DNA of 64,000 nucleotides. Origin: Bacteroidota bacterium. Lineage in GTDB: Bacteria; Bacteroidota; Bacteroidia; Bacteroidales; FEN-979. The translations under genes were made by a program, and so were the position numbers. A model generated the notes under the pieces. That model had not been told where the DNA came from. It searched no databases and was given only the letters and a program-made list of their open reading frames with translations. Below, in pieces: positions 25,071 through 33,690 of this stretch. Numbering within the stretch: position 1 is the stretch's first letter; each line of letters opens with the position of its first letter. The stretch lies in NCBI GenBank assembly GCA_026391795.1, contig JAPLDI010000049.1:34594-98593 (forward strand), read 5' to 3'.

Positions 25071-25115
25071 AAGATTACGAAATCCGAAATCCGAATTCCG
25101 AATTCGAAATTCCGT
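25071..25115. repeat. CCGAAAT/CCGAATT tandem word behind the VIT1 gene
   Basis: About five units of the type AATCCGAA/ATTCCGAA begin right after the TAA stop of the gene at 23961-25070. Confidence 0.8.
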
Positions 25116-25126
25116 TTATCTTCTAA

Positions 25127-25231
25127 TCAGCCTGCCTTCTTATCCTTTAACACCGCAAACAGAATAACACGGTAGGATACGTAGATTAGTAACGGCCAGG
25201 TTAAAAACCACAATATGGATGTCCAGTACAT
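25127..25231 (-). CDS. CydX-like 34-residue membrane protein behind cydB
   Basis: An ATG at 25231 opens a 34-codon frame (MYWTSILWFLTWPLLIYVSY, then RVILFAVLKDKKAG) ending at TGA 25127-25129. It is one hydrophobic helix followed by a positively charged tail. Size, topology and place (last gene of the cydA-cydB run, same strand, 85 nt after cydB) fit the small CydX/YbgT-type subunits that stabilise cytochrome bd oxidase; the Trp-Pro-Leu-Leu-Ile core is also reminiscent of such peptides. There is no strict sequence proof, and Bacteroidota versions are little described as far as I know. Confidence 0.6.
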   Translation of the reverse strand: MYWTSILWFLTWPLLIYVSYRVILFAVLKDKKAG

Positions 25232-25236
25232 GTCTT

Positions 25237-25270
25237 TAATTGATAATTGACAATTGATAATTGATAATTG
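25237..25270. repeat. GATAATT heptamer repeat between cydB and the small protein
   Basis: Four TTGATAA/TTGACAA units lie six bases before the start codon of the 34-residue protein. A short TGATGAGT-type word (25307-25317) follows the cydB stop in the same gap. Confidence 0.8.
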
Positions 25271-25316
25271 TTTTGCTCAGATTTATCACTTCTCTCCTTC
25301 TATTTCAACTCATCAG

Positions 25317-26480
25317 CTAATAGGCGTGTTCATCACTTTCCATTTCAGCTGCATCAATTTTTTTCCTGTTAAGTGACCACCAGGCATACCAGATGTAGGC
25401 CAGGACAAAAGGCACCAGCAGGGAAACGTAACTCATCGCTGTGAGGGTATAGTGACTCGATGAACTGTTCATAATTGTCAGTGAACTCTGCAGATCATAG
25501 GTCGAAGGATAATAGGCTGTGTTGTTGAACCCGGCAAGGAGAAACAGTGAAAAGACAGTAAGGACTGTTCCAATGCCGGCAAACCAAATTCCTTTTGATG
25601 CACATTGATCAAATTTCCAAAGCGGGCGGATAATTCCCCAGAGGACGAGGAGCACACCCAGCAGGAAAAGGATCAGTACCAGCGGCATTGCAAGCAGGTT
25701 GTGAAGATATTTAAAATCTTCCATCGTAACCATTCCGCTGGAAGGGTCTACTGCAAATCCTTTGGAAAGGATCAATGCGATAACATAAGCCAGAAAGAAA
25801 ACAAGGAACGGACCTGCGTTGATCAGAAGTTGCCGCTTTGCTCTTCCGAGGATATTCTTGTCATCCACGGTATTCATAAAATAAAGTGTTCCCAGGATAC
25901 GGGCAAGAAAGAAAACAGCAAGTCCAAGGGCAACGTTATGCCAGTTCAGAACGGCCTCCAGTCCATGAGCAGGGCCCTGCCATTGTGAAATCACGGGGTT
26001 GGCATATTCAGCAAGGTTTGCCTTCTGGATCGAGAACTGCGAACCGGTGAAGAAGGTGGAAACTGCAGCCCCGATCAGGATAGTTCCGAGTGCACCGTTG
26101 ATGAACAGGAAGATCTCATAGGTTTTTTGTCCCAGGAAATTGTTGGGTTTTGAACGGAATTCATAAGAAACGGCCTGGATGATAAAACAGAAAAGGATTG
26201 CGATCCACACCCAATAGGCACCTCCGAAACTGGTTGAATAAAACAGCGGGAAAGAGGCAAAGAATGCGCCACCAAAGGTAACGAGCGTGGTAAAGGTAAA
26301 CTCCCATTTACGTCCAAGGCTGTTGATCAGGATCTTTTTCTCGGTTTCCGTTTTTCCTAACTGAAAGATCAGTGTTTGTCCACCCTGGACAAACATGAGG
26401 AAGACGAGAAGAGCACCCAGAAGGGAGACAATCATAAACCAGTATTGTTGCAGGGTTAGCAGTGACAATGATTCAAACAT
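25317..26480 (-). CDS. cydB: Cytochrome bd ubiquinol oxidase subunit II
   Basis: 387 residues with eight or nine hydrophobic helices (for example IVSLLGALLVFLMFVQGG at the N-terminus and PLVLILFLLGVLLVLWGI near the middle). This is the partner of CydA in the quinol oxidase that reduces O2 with high affinity. Start and preceding stop overlap in a TAATG, so translation is coupled to cydA. A 34-residue CydX-like frame follows. The pair gives this otherwise anaerobic-looking genome oxygen scavenging or microaerobic respiration. Confidence 0.95.
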   Translation of the reverse strand: MFESLSLLTLQQYWFMIVSLLGALLVFLMFVQGGQTLIFQLGKTETEKKILINSLGRKWEFTFTTLVTFGGAFFASFPLFYSTSFGGAYWVWIAILFCFIIQAVSYEFRSKPNNFLGQKTYEIFLFINGALGTILIGAAVSTFFTGSQFSIQKANLAEYANPVISQWQGPAHGLEAVLNWHNVALGLAVFFLARILGTLYFMNTVDDKNILGRAKRQLLINAGPFLVFFLAYVIALILSKGFAVDPSSGMVTMEDFKYLHNLLAMPLVLILFLLGVLLVLWGIIRPLWKFDQCASKGIWFAGIGTVLTVFSLFLLAGFNNTAYYPSTYDLQSSLTIMNSSSSHYTLTAMSYVSLLVPFVLAYIWYAWWSLNRKKIDAAEMESDEHAY

Positions 26481-28057
26481 TACTTGGTTCCTCCATCTTT
26501 AGGTCCTAACTTGATTTGCTTAGTCATGATCATCACTTCAGCAATGAGTAACGCCGTAAACAAAACTGCAAACAGCACGAAGGTGATCTGAACCGAGGCT
26601 GTTTCGATCATGGAAACTGCGGCCCGTGTGGGAAGCAGGTCCTGAATGACCCAGGGTTGCCGCCCGAGCTCCGCGACAATCCATCCGGCCTGCCCGGCAA
26701 GGTAAACGAGGGGTATCGTCCAGAGCATGAGCCGAAGGAGCCAGCGTTTGTCCTGCAGTTGATTCTTTGAGTGAAAATAGAGAACAAGGATAAACAGAAG
26801 GATGAAGTAAAAACCCAGGATTACCATCGACCGGAAACTGTAAAAGGTAAGAGGTACATTTGGCAGGGCTTCTTCCGGCGTCTTCAGGTAACCGTATCCA
26901 AAATACGCAAAATTGGATTTCATCGCGCTGTCGGCTTTTGCTGCTGCAACTTCATCTCCTGCTTTCCGGGCTTTTTTAAGATCACCGAAAGCAGTAATGG
27001 CGAGTTTTCCACGCACGATCTTTTCACTGATCGGAAGTGCCGTTTCCGTTTCGGCCGGGGATACATTCTGGAATTCAGGTTTGAAACCTCCGTTCAGAAG
27101 ATCCTCTACTCCCGGTACAAAAGCATTCACATTACGGTACCCCAGGATGGAGAGCATTCCCGGGATCTCAACTTTGAGTGCGAAATTATTTTGCCCGTCA
27201 CCGGCTTTTTTCCCGGGTTGCGGAATGCCAAACAGGACAAGTCCGTTGGATCTCTGCCCTTTATAGAGTCCTTCCATGGCAGCGAGCTTCATTGGCTGTT
27301 TCTGGGCAACGGTAAAGGCAGAGCCGTCACCGGTTATGGCAAGGAAAAGAGATGTAATCAGGCCGAATATCGCGGCTACCAGGATGCTTTTCCGGGCCAA
27401 CCCGGTCTCTCTCTTTTTAAGCAGGAACCATGCGCTGATTCCAAGGATAAAGATGGCAGCTGTGACATAGCCTGCGGAGATCGTATGCAGGAATTTATGA
27501 ACGGCAACCGGGGAAAAGAGAACATCCCAGAAGTTCTGCATCTCATTTCTGGCAGTTTCAGGGTTGAACTTCATCCCGACAGGATATTGCATCCATGAAT
27601 TGGCCACCAGGATCCAGAGGGCAGAGAGGTTAGCCCCAATAGCAGTAAGCCAGGAAGAGGCAAGGTGAAACTTTTTGCTTACCTTGTTCCATCCGAAGAA
27701 CATGATCGCGATGAAGGTCGATTCGAGGAAAAAGGCCATGATGCCTTCAATGGCGAGGGGGGCACCAAAAATATCACCGACAAACCAGGAATAGTTTGAC
27801 CAGTTTGTGCCAAATTCAAATTCCAGGATGATGCCTGTGGCGACGCCGATGGCAAAATTGATCCCGAACAGGGTCATCCAGAATTTTGTGATTCGCTTCC
27901 ATTCGGGGTCGCCGGTTTTCACATAGAGGGTCTCCATGATGGCGACCAGAAAAGATAAGCCAAGAGTCAGCGGCACAAACAACCAATGGTAGATTGCAGT
28001 TAATGCAAACTGAGCCCTCGACCAATCCACAACTGCAGGGTCGATATTTAAAATCAT
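26480..28057 (-). CDS. cydA: Cytochrome bd ubiquinol oxidase subunit I
   Basis: 525 residues; carries the haems b558, b595 and d. The N-terminus shows SRAQFALTAIYHWLFVPLTL with the axial His, then GIILEFEFGTNWSNYSWFVGD and SWMQYPVGMKFN, all CydA hallmarks. The periplasmic Q-loop region is of moderate length and of the Bacteroidota kind. C-terminal GRQPWVIQDLLPTR is typical. It follows the DUF4492 gene on the same strand after 79 nt containing a nested palindrome (28073-28108) that might be a control site. Confidence 0.96.
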   Translation of the reverse strand: MILNIDPAVVDWSRAQFALTAIYHWLFVPLTLGLSFLVAIMETLYVKTGDPEWKRITKFWMTLFGINFAIGVATGIILEFEFGTNWSNYSWFVGDIFGAPLAIEGIMAFFLESTFIAIMFFGWNKVSKKFHLASSWLTAIGANLSALWILVANSWMQYPVGMKFNPETARNEMQNFWDVLFSPVAVHKFLHTISAGYVTAAIFILGISAWFLLKKRETGLARKSILVAAIFGLITSLFLAITGDGSAFTVAQKQPMKLAAMEGLYKGQRSNGLVLFGIPQPGKKAGDGQNNFALKVEIPGMLSILGYRNVNAFVPGVEDLLNGGFKPEFQNVSPAETETALPISEKIVRGKLAITAFGDLKKARKAGDEVAAAKADSAMKSNFAYFGYGYLKTPEEALPNVPLTFYSFRSMVILGFYFILLFILVLYFHSKNQLQDKRWLLRLMLWTIPLVYLAGQAGWIVAELGRQPWVIQDLLPTRAAVSMIETASVQITFVLFAVLFTALLIAEVMIMTKQIKLGPKDGGTK

Positions 28058-28072
28058 AGTCAGGGTTATTTA

Positions 28073-28108
28073 TTGAACATATAGAATCGCATTCGATGCG
28101 ACGTTCAA
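28073..28108. promoter_or_regulatory. Nested palindrome upstream of cydA
   Basis: Outer arms TTGAAC (28073-28078) and GTTCAA (28103-28108) enclose an inner perfect hairpin TCGCAT-TCG-ATGCGA (28087-28101). It lies 16-51 nt upstream of cydA. It could be an operator for an oxygen- or redox-responsive regulator, or an RNA hairpin adjusting cydA relative to the DUF4492 gene. Confidence 0.4.
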
Positions 28109-28136
28109 AAGTAGTAAAAATCTGGAAAGAAAAAAT

Positions 28137-28349
28137 TTATTTTCTAAGGATGAGTTGTTCCCGCACATAATCTCCCCGCTCTCTTTCGCTGCTGAATCTT
28201 GATTTCAGGAAATCCGGAAAGAAAAGTAACTTAAGAATGATAAAAAGGATGAAAAGCTTTATCAGGATGATAATCCAGAGTTTCTTCCCAACTGTCATGC
28301 TGCGGAAGCCATCGTAATAGAAGAGGATTATTTTTTTGAGGAAAGACAA
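28137..28349 (-). CDS. DUF4492 small membrane protein
   Basis: 70 residues: KKIILFYYDGFRSMTVGKKL, one hydrophobic helix (LWIIILIKLFILFIILKLLFF) and a charged tail. This is the DUF4492 family, which in Bacteroidota and Campylobacterota is found directly before cydA; it may assist assembly of cytochrome bd, but its role is unproven. The start is a TTG at 28349: an in-frame TAA lies three codons upstream and the next ATG falls inside the conserved segment. The region before it is a tandem repeat without a good promoter, so it may be transcribed from the TPM gene. Confidence 0.85.
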   Translation of the reverse strand: MSFLKKIILFYYDGFRSMTVGKKLWIIILIKLFILFIILKLLFFPDFLKSRFSSERERGDYVREQLILRK

Positions 28350-28350
28350 T

Positions 28351-28438
28351 TCAATTTACGATTTACGATTTACGATTTTTTCGCGTCACGTGTCACGCGT
28401 CACGCGTTACGATATTTTCGCCATTTCGCCATTTTGTA
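28351..28438. repeat. Three tandem words between a TPM gene and the DUF4492 gene
   Basis: In the sense of the TPM gene: ATGGCGAA-type units, then CGTGACG-type heptamers, then CGTAAAT heptamers, starting three bases after the TAA stop. The first word recurs behind the response regulator (39.7 kb), the last behind ftsK (51.8 kb). Confidence 0.85.
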
Positions 28439-29272
28439 TTACCAGCTGCCGCCTGCGCCTCCGCCACCAAAACCGCCTCCTCCGAATCCGCCAAAACCAC
28501 CGCCTCCTCCGAATCCGCCAAAACCACCACTTCCTCCGCCACCGAAGCTTCCTCCGCCGGATTGAAAGTCGCCCCAGCTGCCACCGCTGCCGCGCCCCAT
28601 GGAGGAGAGCAGGAAAAGAGAGGCCCAGAAAGGCAGGTGTTTTCCGACCGAATGGGTGCCGCCACGGTTCCGCCCGATCCAGAAAACCAGCAATGCAAGG
28701 ATTATGATGGGAACCAGGATGCCATATGGTTTCTGTTTATTCGCCCTTTTGTTATATTGATCGGCAGTGAATTCTCCTTTTGTGATGGACATTACAACAG
28801 AAATACCGGAGGAGATCCCCCCGTAATAATCACCTTGTGCAAATTTCGGGATCATCTCATTTTCAACAATCCGCTTGCAGGTTATATCCGGGAGAACACC
28901 TTCCAGTCCATAGCCGGATTGAAGAGATACTTCTCCTTTTTCATTTGCATACTTGGGTTTTATGACGATGACCACACCGTTATTTTTTCCTTTCTGGCCA
29001 ACTCCCCATTTCTGACCCAGCCGTTGGGCAAAATCATTCTTGTCGTATCCGTTCAGCGATTTAACAATAACCAGGAGAATCTGCGTTGAGGTGGAATCGT
29101 TGAAGGATACCAGTTTCTGTTCCAAAAGGGCAACCTGCTCTGAAGACAGAACCCCGGCATAGTCATTCAAGAGGCGGGGCGGAACAGGCCGTTCGGGAAT
29201 ATCCTGCGCAGCCAGAATAATCGTCCACGTAAGGAATACGGGAAGGAAAATAAATTTTTTATAATTCTTCAT
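28439..29272 (-). CDS. TPM-domain membrane protein with Gly-rich tail
   Basis: 277 residues. After a signal peptide (FLPVFLTWTIILAAQ) comes a TPM domain (about residues 30-175: LNDYAGVLSSEQVALLEQKL, NDSTSTQILLVIVKSLNG, KNNGVVIVIKPKYANEKGEV, QSGYGLEGVLPD), then one membrane helix (ILVPIIILALLVFWIG) and a tail made almost only of Gly, Phe and Ser (GGFGGFGGGG). TPM proteins have been linked to photosystem repair phosphatase activity in plants and to membrane protein turnover in bacteria. Grouping with a second TPM gene and lemA is usual. Its precise role is unknown. Confidence 0.85.
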   Translation of the reverse strand: MKNYKKFIFLPVFLTWTIILAAQDIPERPVPPRLLNDYAGVLSSEQVALLEQKLVSFNDSTSTQILLVIVKSLNGYDKNDFAQRLGQKWGVGQKGKNNGVVIVIKPKYANEKGEVSLQSGYGLEGVLPDITCKRIVENEMIPKFAQGDYYGGISSGISVVMSITKGEFTADQYNKRANKQKPYGILVPIIILALLVFWIGRNRGGTHSVGKHLPFWASLFLLSSMGRGSGGSWGDFQSGGGSFGGGGSGGFGGFGGGGGFGGFGGGGFGGGGAGGSW

Positions 29273-29369
29273 CTCAGTGCTATCAGTATTTATTGGATAT
29301 GTCTAACCCTGACTACGTGTCAGCTATTCGCTGTTCGCTTTACCAAATTCGTAATTCTTTTCTGACTGT

Positions 29370-29816
29370 TCACTTTTTTCCGAAGGAGATATCATCCGGA
29401 AGTTCATTGATATCATCCTTTGAATGAGGAAAATATTTCTTGAGCTGTTTGCCTGACTCTGTGATGGCCAGGATAAGTCCGTCGCAGAATTTTCCATCCC
29501 GGAAGAGATCGAGCATTTTCGATTTTATGGAATCCCAGAAATCGGGTGGTACCACATTATGGATTCCTTTATCCCCGATGATGGCAAATTTCCTGTTCCT
29601 GACTGCCAGGTAAATCATTACCCCGTTTCGCTGTGCGGTCTTTGTCATTCCCAGTTTATGAAAGACATAAGAAGCCCGGTCGAGGACATCCCCTTTGCAA
29701 ACACTTTCGATGTGGACCCTGATCTCCCCCGAAGTATCAAGCTCTGAATTCATGATCGCCTGCTTAATATCTTCCTGTTCTTCTGATGTGAAAAAATCAC
29801 TTGCCGAAATACTCAT
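29370..29816 (-). CDS. TPM-domain protein, soluble
   Basis: 148 residues with only the TPM domain: DFFTSEEQEDIKQAIMNSE, SGEIRVHIESVC, RNGVMIYLAVRNRKFAIIGD and GLILAITESGKQL. No signal peptide or membrane helix is seen, so it probably works at the cytoplasmic side or as a partner of the TPM protein downstream and LemA upstream. The three genes share strand and short gaps. The gap behind it contains a small GCGAACA/GCGAATA word (29321-29340). Confidence 0.85.
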   Translation of the reverse strand: MSISASDFFTSEEQEDIKQAIMNSELDTSGEIRVHIESVCKGDVLDRASYVFHKLGMTKTAQRNGVMIYLAVRNRKFAIIGDKGIHNVVPPDFWDSIKSKMLDLFRDGKFCDGLILAITESGKQLKKYFPHSKDDINELPDDISFGKK

Positions 29817-29851
29817 ATTCCTGGAATTAAAATTACTGAATACGGAGAACG

Positions 29852-30460
29852 TCAGAACTGAACTTTTGGTGCATTCTCTGCCCCTTTTGTTGCTTCGAAG
29901 TAGGCTTTCTTCGAGAATCCGAACATTCCGGCGAAGATATTTGTCGGAAAACTTCTCAGGTACGTGTTGTACGCCTGTGCCGCTTCATTGAAATTCCTCC
30001 GCTCGACCGTGATCCGGTTTTCAGTTCCTTCCAGCTGGGCCTGCAGTTCAGAGAAGTTCTGCGTGGCCTTCAGTTCGGGGTATTTTTCAACCACGACCAT
30101 CAGTCTTGACAATGCACTGCTGAGTCCATCCTGTGCCGATTGGAACTTCTGAAGCGAAGCATCATCCAGGTTTTTCGGGTTGATGTTAACCGAAGTGGCT
30201 TTGGCGCGGGCTTCGATAACTGCGGTCAGCGTACTCTGTTCGAAATTGGCAACCCCTTTTACGGTGGCAACCAGGTTCGGTATCAGGTCGGAACGGCGCT
30301 GGTAAACATTCTGGACATTGGCCCACGACTGATTCACGGTTTCTTCTTTTGTTACCAGGCTGTTGTAAGTGCCCACACTGGTCAGGATCCCGATCAGTAC
30401 AACGATAAATACAATTCCGAAAATTGCGATGGCAAGAATCCATCCTTTTGAAAGTTTCAT
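29852..30460 (-). CDS. LemA family protein
   Basis: 202 residues. A single N-terminal membrane helix (ILAIAIFGIVFIVVLIGILTS) is followed by the LemA helical bundle: YNSLVTKEETVNQSWANVQN, YQRRSDLIPNLVATVKGV, FSELQAQLEGTENRITVERR and the C-terminal FPTNIFAGMFGFSKKAYFEA. It is the first gene of the lemA-TPM-TPM run on the minus strand. LemA is an abundant membrane protein of unknown biochemical function in bacteria. Confidence 0.93.
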   Translation of the reverse strand: MKLSKGWILAIAIFGIVFIVVLIGILTSVGTYNSLVTKEETVNQSWANVQNVYQRRSDLIPNLVATVKGVANFEQSTLTAVIEARAKATSVNINPKNLDDASLQKFQSAQDGLSSALSRLMVVVEKYPELKATQNFSELQAQLEGTENRITVERRNFNEAAQAYNTYLRSFPTNIFAGMFGFSKKAYFEATKGAENAPKVQF

Positions 30461-30497
30461 ACGTTTTGTTTTAGATTGTTGGCTAATTTAATTATAA

Positions 30498-30576
30498 AAG
30501 TCACAAAGTCACAAAGTCACAAAGTCACAAAGTCACAAAGTTATTTTTTCTTCTTTTTAATTCGTAATTCGTAATT
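30498..30576. repeat. GTCACAAA octamer and CGTAATT words behind htpG
   Basis: Five near-perfect GTCACAAA units (30498-30542) and two CGTAATT units (30557-30576, reaching the htpG stop). The octamer is the most regular array in the window. Confidence 0.9.
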
Positions 30577-32482
30577 ATTTTGTTGCTAACTCCATGCTCC
30601 GTTTGATAAACTCGGAGAGCTCTTTTCCTTTAAGCATGTTCTGTGCAAGTTGTGCAAGGTCGAAGATGTGCCTGATGATGGCAGACTGCCTGGATTCATC
30701 GGTTTCTGAGAGTATGTCTCCGATTACAGGACTGTTTGCATTCACGATGAGGTTATAATGCTCCGGAAGTTCTCCCATGTATGACATGCCTCCGCCCAGA
30801 GCCGACATGTCTTTCATCCTGCGCATGAACTCGGGCTGCATGATCATCATGGCCTGTTCCGATTCACTCATACTTTCAAGTTCGACCGTGAACTTACCTT
30901 TATCCACTTGCTTTTCGATCAGTTCCTTGAGGCTCTTTTTCTGCTCATCATCCAGTTTGGAAGGAACGGCTTCGTCTTTTTTGATCAGTTTGTCGATGGT
31001 ATCGGAATCCACACGGGTGAAATGAGTCTTTTCGAACTTCTGTTCCAGCGTATTGATAAAATGTGCGTCAAGTACACCATCCATGAGCAATACATCATAT
31101 CCGCGCGCTTTCACAGGCTCTATGAAATTATACTGTTCATTGATGTTGTTGGTATAGAGATAAACCAGGTTTCCGTCTTTGTCTTTCTGTGTTTTTTTTA
31201 CCGACTTTTCATATTCCTCAAAAGTAAAATACTTGCCATCGGTGTTCTTCAGCAGACAGAATTTCTTTGCCCGGTCGAAAAAGTTCGGCTCCGAGATGAT
31301 GCCATATTGGATGAATATCTTTATGTCATCCCATTTGGATTCAAAATCAGGCCGGTTCTCCTTAAAAAGTTCCTCCAGTTTATCTGCAACTTTCTTGGTG
31401 ATATGGTTTGAGATTTTCTTGACGTTCGGATCGCTCTGAAGGTAACTTCTCGAAACATTGAGGGGGATATCCGGTGAATCCAGTACTCCGTGCAACAAGG
31501 TAAGAAAATCGGGTACGATGCCTTCCACCGAATCGGTCACGAATACCTGGTTGCTGTATAGCTGGATCTTTTCTTTCTGAACCTCAAAGGCTTTCTTGAC
31601 TTTCGGGAAATAAAGGATCCCGGTAAGGTTGAAAGGATAATCCACGTTCAGATGGATCTGGAAAAGGGGATCTTCGAAATTATATGGATAGAGTTCTCGG
31701 TAGAATTTTTTATACTGATCGTCTGTAAGATCCACCGGTTTCTGTTTCCAGAGGGGATTGGTGTTGTTAATGATCCGGGGTTTTTCGACTTCAACTTCCT
31801 TGTCCTTCCCGTCAGCATCCTTTTCCCCTTCCACTTTCTCCCAATGCTTTTCATTGCCAAAACGGATGGGGACCGGCAGGAACTTGCAATACTTTTTCAA
31901 TAATTCGAGGATCCTGTATTCTTCCAGGTATTCTTTCGATTCCTCGGAGATATGCACCACAACTTCGGTTCCGTGATCCTTTTTATCGGATTCTTCCATC
32001 GTGTATTCCGGACTTCCGTCACATTCCCAGTGAACGGCTTTGGTTTCGCCTCCTTTTTTATAGGTTTTGGAGAAGATCTCAACCTTGTCGGAAACCATAA
32101 AGCTGGAATAGAATCCCAGTCCGAAATGTCCGATCAGGGCATTCAGCTCGGATTCAGATTTTGTCTTGAATTTTTTGACAAATTCTTCCGCACTGGAGAA
32201 GGCGATCTGGTTGATGTATTTGTCCACCTCGTCAGTAGTCATTCCAATCCCTTTATCAGTCACGGTCAGGGTCTTCTTCTTTTTGTCGATGGATACCTCA
32301 ATGGTAATGTCGCTCAGGTCGCCATTGTATTTCCCAAGGGATGCAAGGGTCTTTAATTTCTGTGTTGCATCCACGGCATTTGAGATAAGTTCCCGAAGGA
32401 ATATTTCATGATCCGAATAGAGGAATTTTTTGATGATCGGAAATATATTTTCCGTCTGAACATTGATCTTCCCTTTTTGCAT
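30575..32482 (-). CDS. htpG: Molecular chaperone HtpG (Hsp90)
   Basis: 635 residues. The N-terminal GHKL ATPase is intact (FLRELISNAVDATQKLKTLA, TVTDKGIGMTTDEV, LIGHFGLGFYSSFMV), followed by the middle domain (IPLNVSRSYLQSD with the catalytic Arg) and a C-terminal dimerisation domain. A short charged insertion (EKDADGKDKEVEVEKP) lies after the ATPase, as in other Bacteroidota HtpG. Monocistronic by context; no convincing heat-shock promoter could be defined upstream. The stop codon adjoins tandem repeats. Confidence 0.97.
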   Translation of the reverse strand: MQKGKINVQTENIFPIIKKFLYSDHEIFLRELISNAVDATQKLKTLASLGKYNGDLSDITIEVSIDKKKKTLTVTDKGIGMTTDEVDKYINQIAFSSAEEFVKKFKTKSESELNALIGHFGLGFYSSFMVSDKVEIFSKTYKKGGETKAVHWECDGSPEYTMEESDKKDHGTEVVVHISEESKEYLEEYRILELLKKYCKFLPVPIRFGNEKHWEKVEGEKDADGKDKEVEVEKPRIINNTNPLWKQKPVDLTDDQYKKFYRELYPYNFEDPLFQIHLNVDYPFNLTGILYFPKVKKAFEVQKEKIQLYSNQVFVTDSVEGIVPDFLTLLHGVLDSPDIPLNVSRSYLQSDPNVKKISNHITKKVADKLEELFKENRPDFESKWDDIKIFIQYGIISEPNFFDRAKKFCLLKNTDGKYFTFEEYEKSVKKTQKDKDGNLVYLYTNNINEQYNFIEPVKARGYDVLLMDGVLDAHFINTLEQKFEKTHFTRVDSDTIDKLIKKDEAVPSKLDDEQKKSLKELIEKQVDKGKFTVELESMSESEQAMMIMQPEFMRRMKDMSALGGGMSYMGELPEHYNLIVNANSPVIGDILSETDESRQSAIIRHIFDLAQLAQNMLKGKELSEFIKRSMELATK

Positions 32483-32670
32483 GTTTTTAAGATGATTTGA
32501 GTTATGAATGGCTGCCGCATGTCAAAGCAAGTGCCATAGCTGTATAATCTGACAAAATGACGGTGAGGATGCCTGATTTTTTCGTCACATTTCGTATCGG
32601 CATCAAATAAAATTCTAAATTTACAGTGTCGTTAGACGGATCATACTGATAACAAATAAACTCGAAAACT

Positions 32671-33690
32671 ATGACTGCAATTGATTGGAAAGGACTGCCT
32701 TTCGGTTATTTTAAGACCGATTTCAACATCAGGTGTTACTATGTCAACGGAGAATGGGGCCAGCTGGAAGTTTCCGATTCGGAATACATCACCATGCATA
32801 TGGCTGCAACCTGTCTTCATTACGGGCAGGAAGCCTTTGAGGGTATGAAAGCATTTACCGGGGCTGATAAAAAAGTAAGGATCTTCCGGCTGGATGAGAA
32901 CGGGAAAAGGTTGAACCGGTCGGCTTCCGGGCTGATGATGCCTGAGATCCCTGCCGATTTGTTCCGTAAAGCTATCCTTAAGGCGGTAAGCCTGAACATT
33001 AAATATGTTCCGCCCTACGGTGAAGGTGCTTCCTTATACATCCGCCCGTTGCTCATCGGTACCGGGGCGCAGGTGGGTGTAAAACCGGCAAAAGAATACA
33101 TGTTTGTGGTCTTTGTGGGCCCTGTGGGTCCTTATTTTAAGGAGGGATTCAGTCCTGTCAGGATGCAGATCGTGAAGGATTACGACCGGGCAGCCCCGCT
33201 GGGAACCGGGAGTATCAAGGTCGGAGGGAACTATGCTGCAAGCCTCCGTGCCAGCGAACGTGCACACGACGAAGGTTATTCTTCTGCCATCTTTCTGGAT
33301 GCAAAAGAGAAAAAATACATTGATGAGGCTGGTCCTGCCAACTTCTTCGGCATCAAAAACAATACCTATGTAACTCCCCAGTCGGTATCCATTCTTCCTT
33401 CCATTACGAACATGTCATTAAGAGTGATCGCTGAAGAGATGGGCATGAAAGTGGAACAGCGTCATATCCCGGTTGAAGAACTGGCCGAATTTGAAGAGGT
33501 GGGTGCCTGCGGAACGGCAGCTGTCATTTCTCCGATCTGCAAAATTGTTGACCGGGAAACAGGGAAAGAGTTCATCTACTGTAAGGACGGAAAGGCAGGC
33601 CCGGTATCCGAGAAGCTTTACAACAAGCTGAAAGGGATCCAGGAAGGCCTGGAACCGGATAAGTACGGCTGGATTACAGTGGTGGAATAA
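32671..33690 (+). CDS. ilvE: Branched-chain amino acid aminotransferase
   Basis: PLP enzyme exchanging amino groups between glutamate and leucine, isoleucine or valine. 339 residues, class IV fold: ATCLHYGQEAFEGMKAF, RPLLIGTGAQVGVKPA, catalytic Lys in GTGSIKVGGNYAASL, DEAGPANFFGIK and EEVGACGTAAVISP. The upstream region has only a weak promoter-like TAAATTTA near 32616-32623. The gene is convergent with pyrF and the two stop codons abut at 33690/33691 with no visible terminator. Confidence 0.95.
   Translation: MTAIDWKGLPFGYFKTDFNIRCYYVNGEWGQLEVSDSEYITMHMAATCLHYGQEAFEGMKAFTGADKKVRIFRLDENGKRLNRSASGLMMPEIPADLFRKAILKAVSLNIKYVPPYGEGASLYIRPLLIGTGAQVGVKPAKEYMFVVFVGPVGPYFKEGFSPVRMQIVKDYDRAAPLGTGSIKVGGNYAASLRASERAHDEGYSSAIFLDAKEKKYIDEAGPANFFGIKNNTYVTPQSVSILPSITNMSLRVIAEEMGMKVEQRHIPVEELAEFEEVGACGTAAVISPICKIVDRETGKEFIYCKDGKAGPVSEKLYNKLKGIQEGLEPDKYGWITVVE

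Noticed and set aside
26771..27598. Long plus-strand frame of about 275 codons opposite cydA
   Set aside because: It lies wholly antisense to a clear cydA gene, has no recognisable domain or promoter, and its composition is that of a shadow frame.
30498..30576. GTCACAAA array as a possible CRISPR
   Set aside because: Units are contiguous with no unique spacers, far too short, and no cas gene is present.
32496..32580. Sigma-54-like TGGCAC...TTTGA element upstream of htpG
   Set aside because: The -12 GC dinucleotide is missing at the required distance, so the match is incomplete; no other promoter was convincing either.
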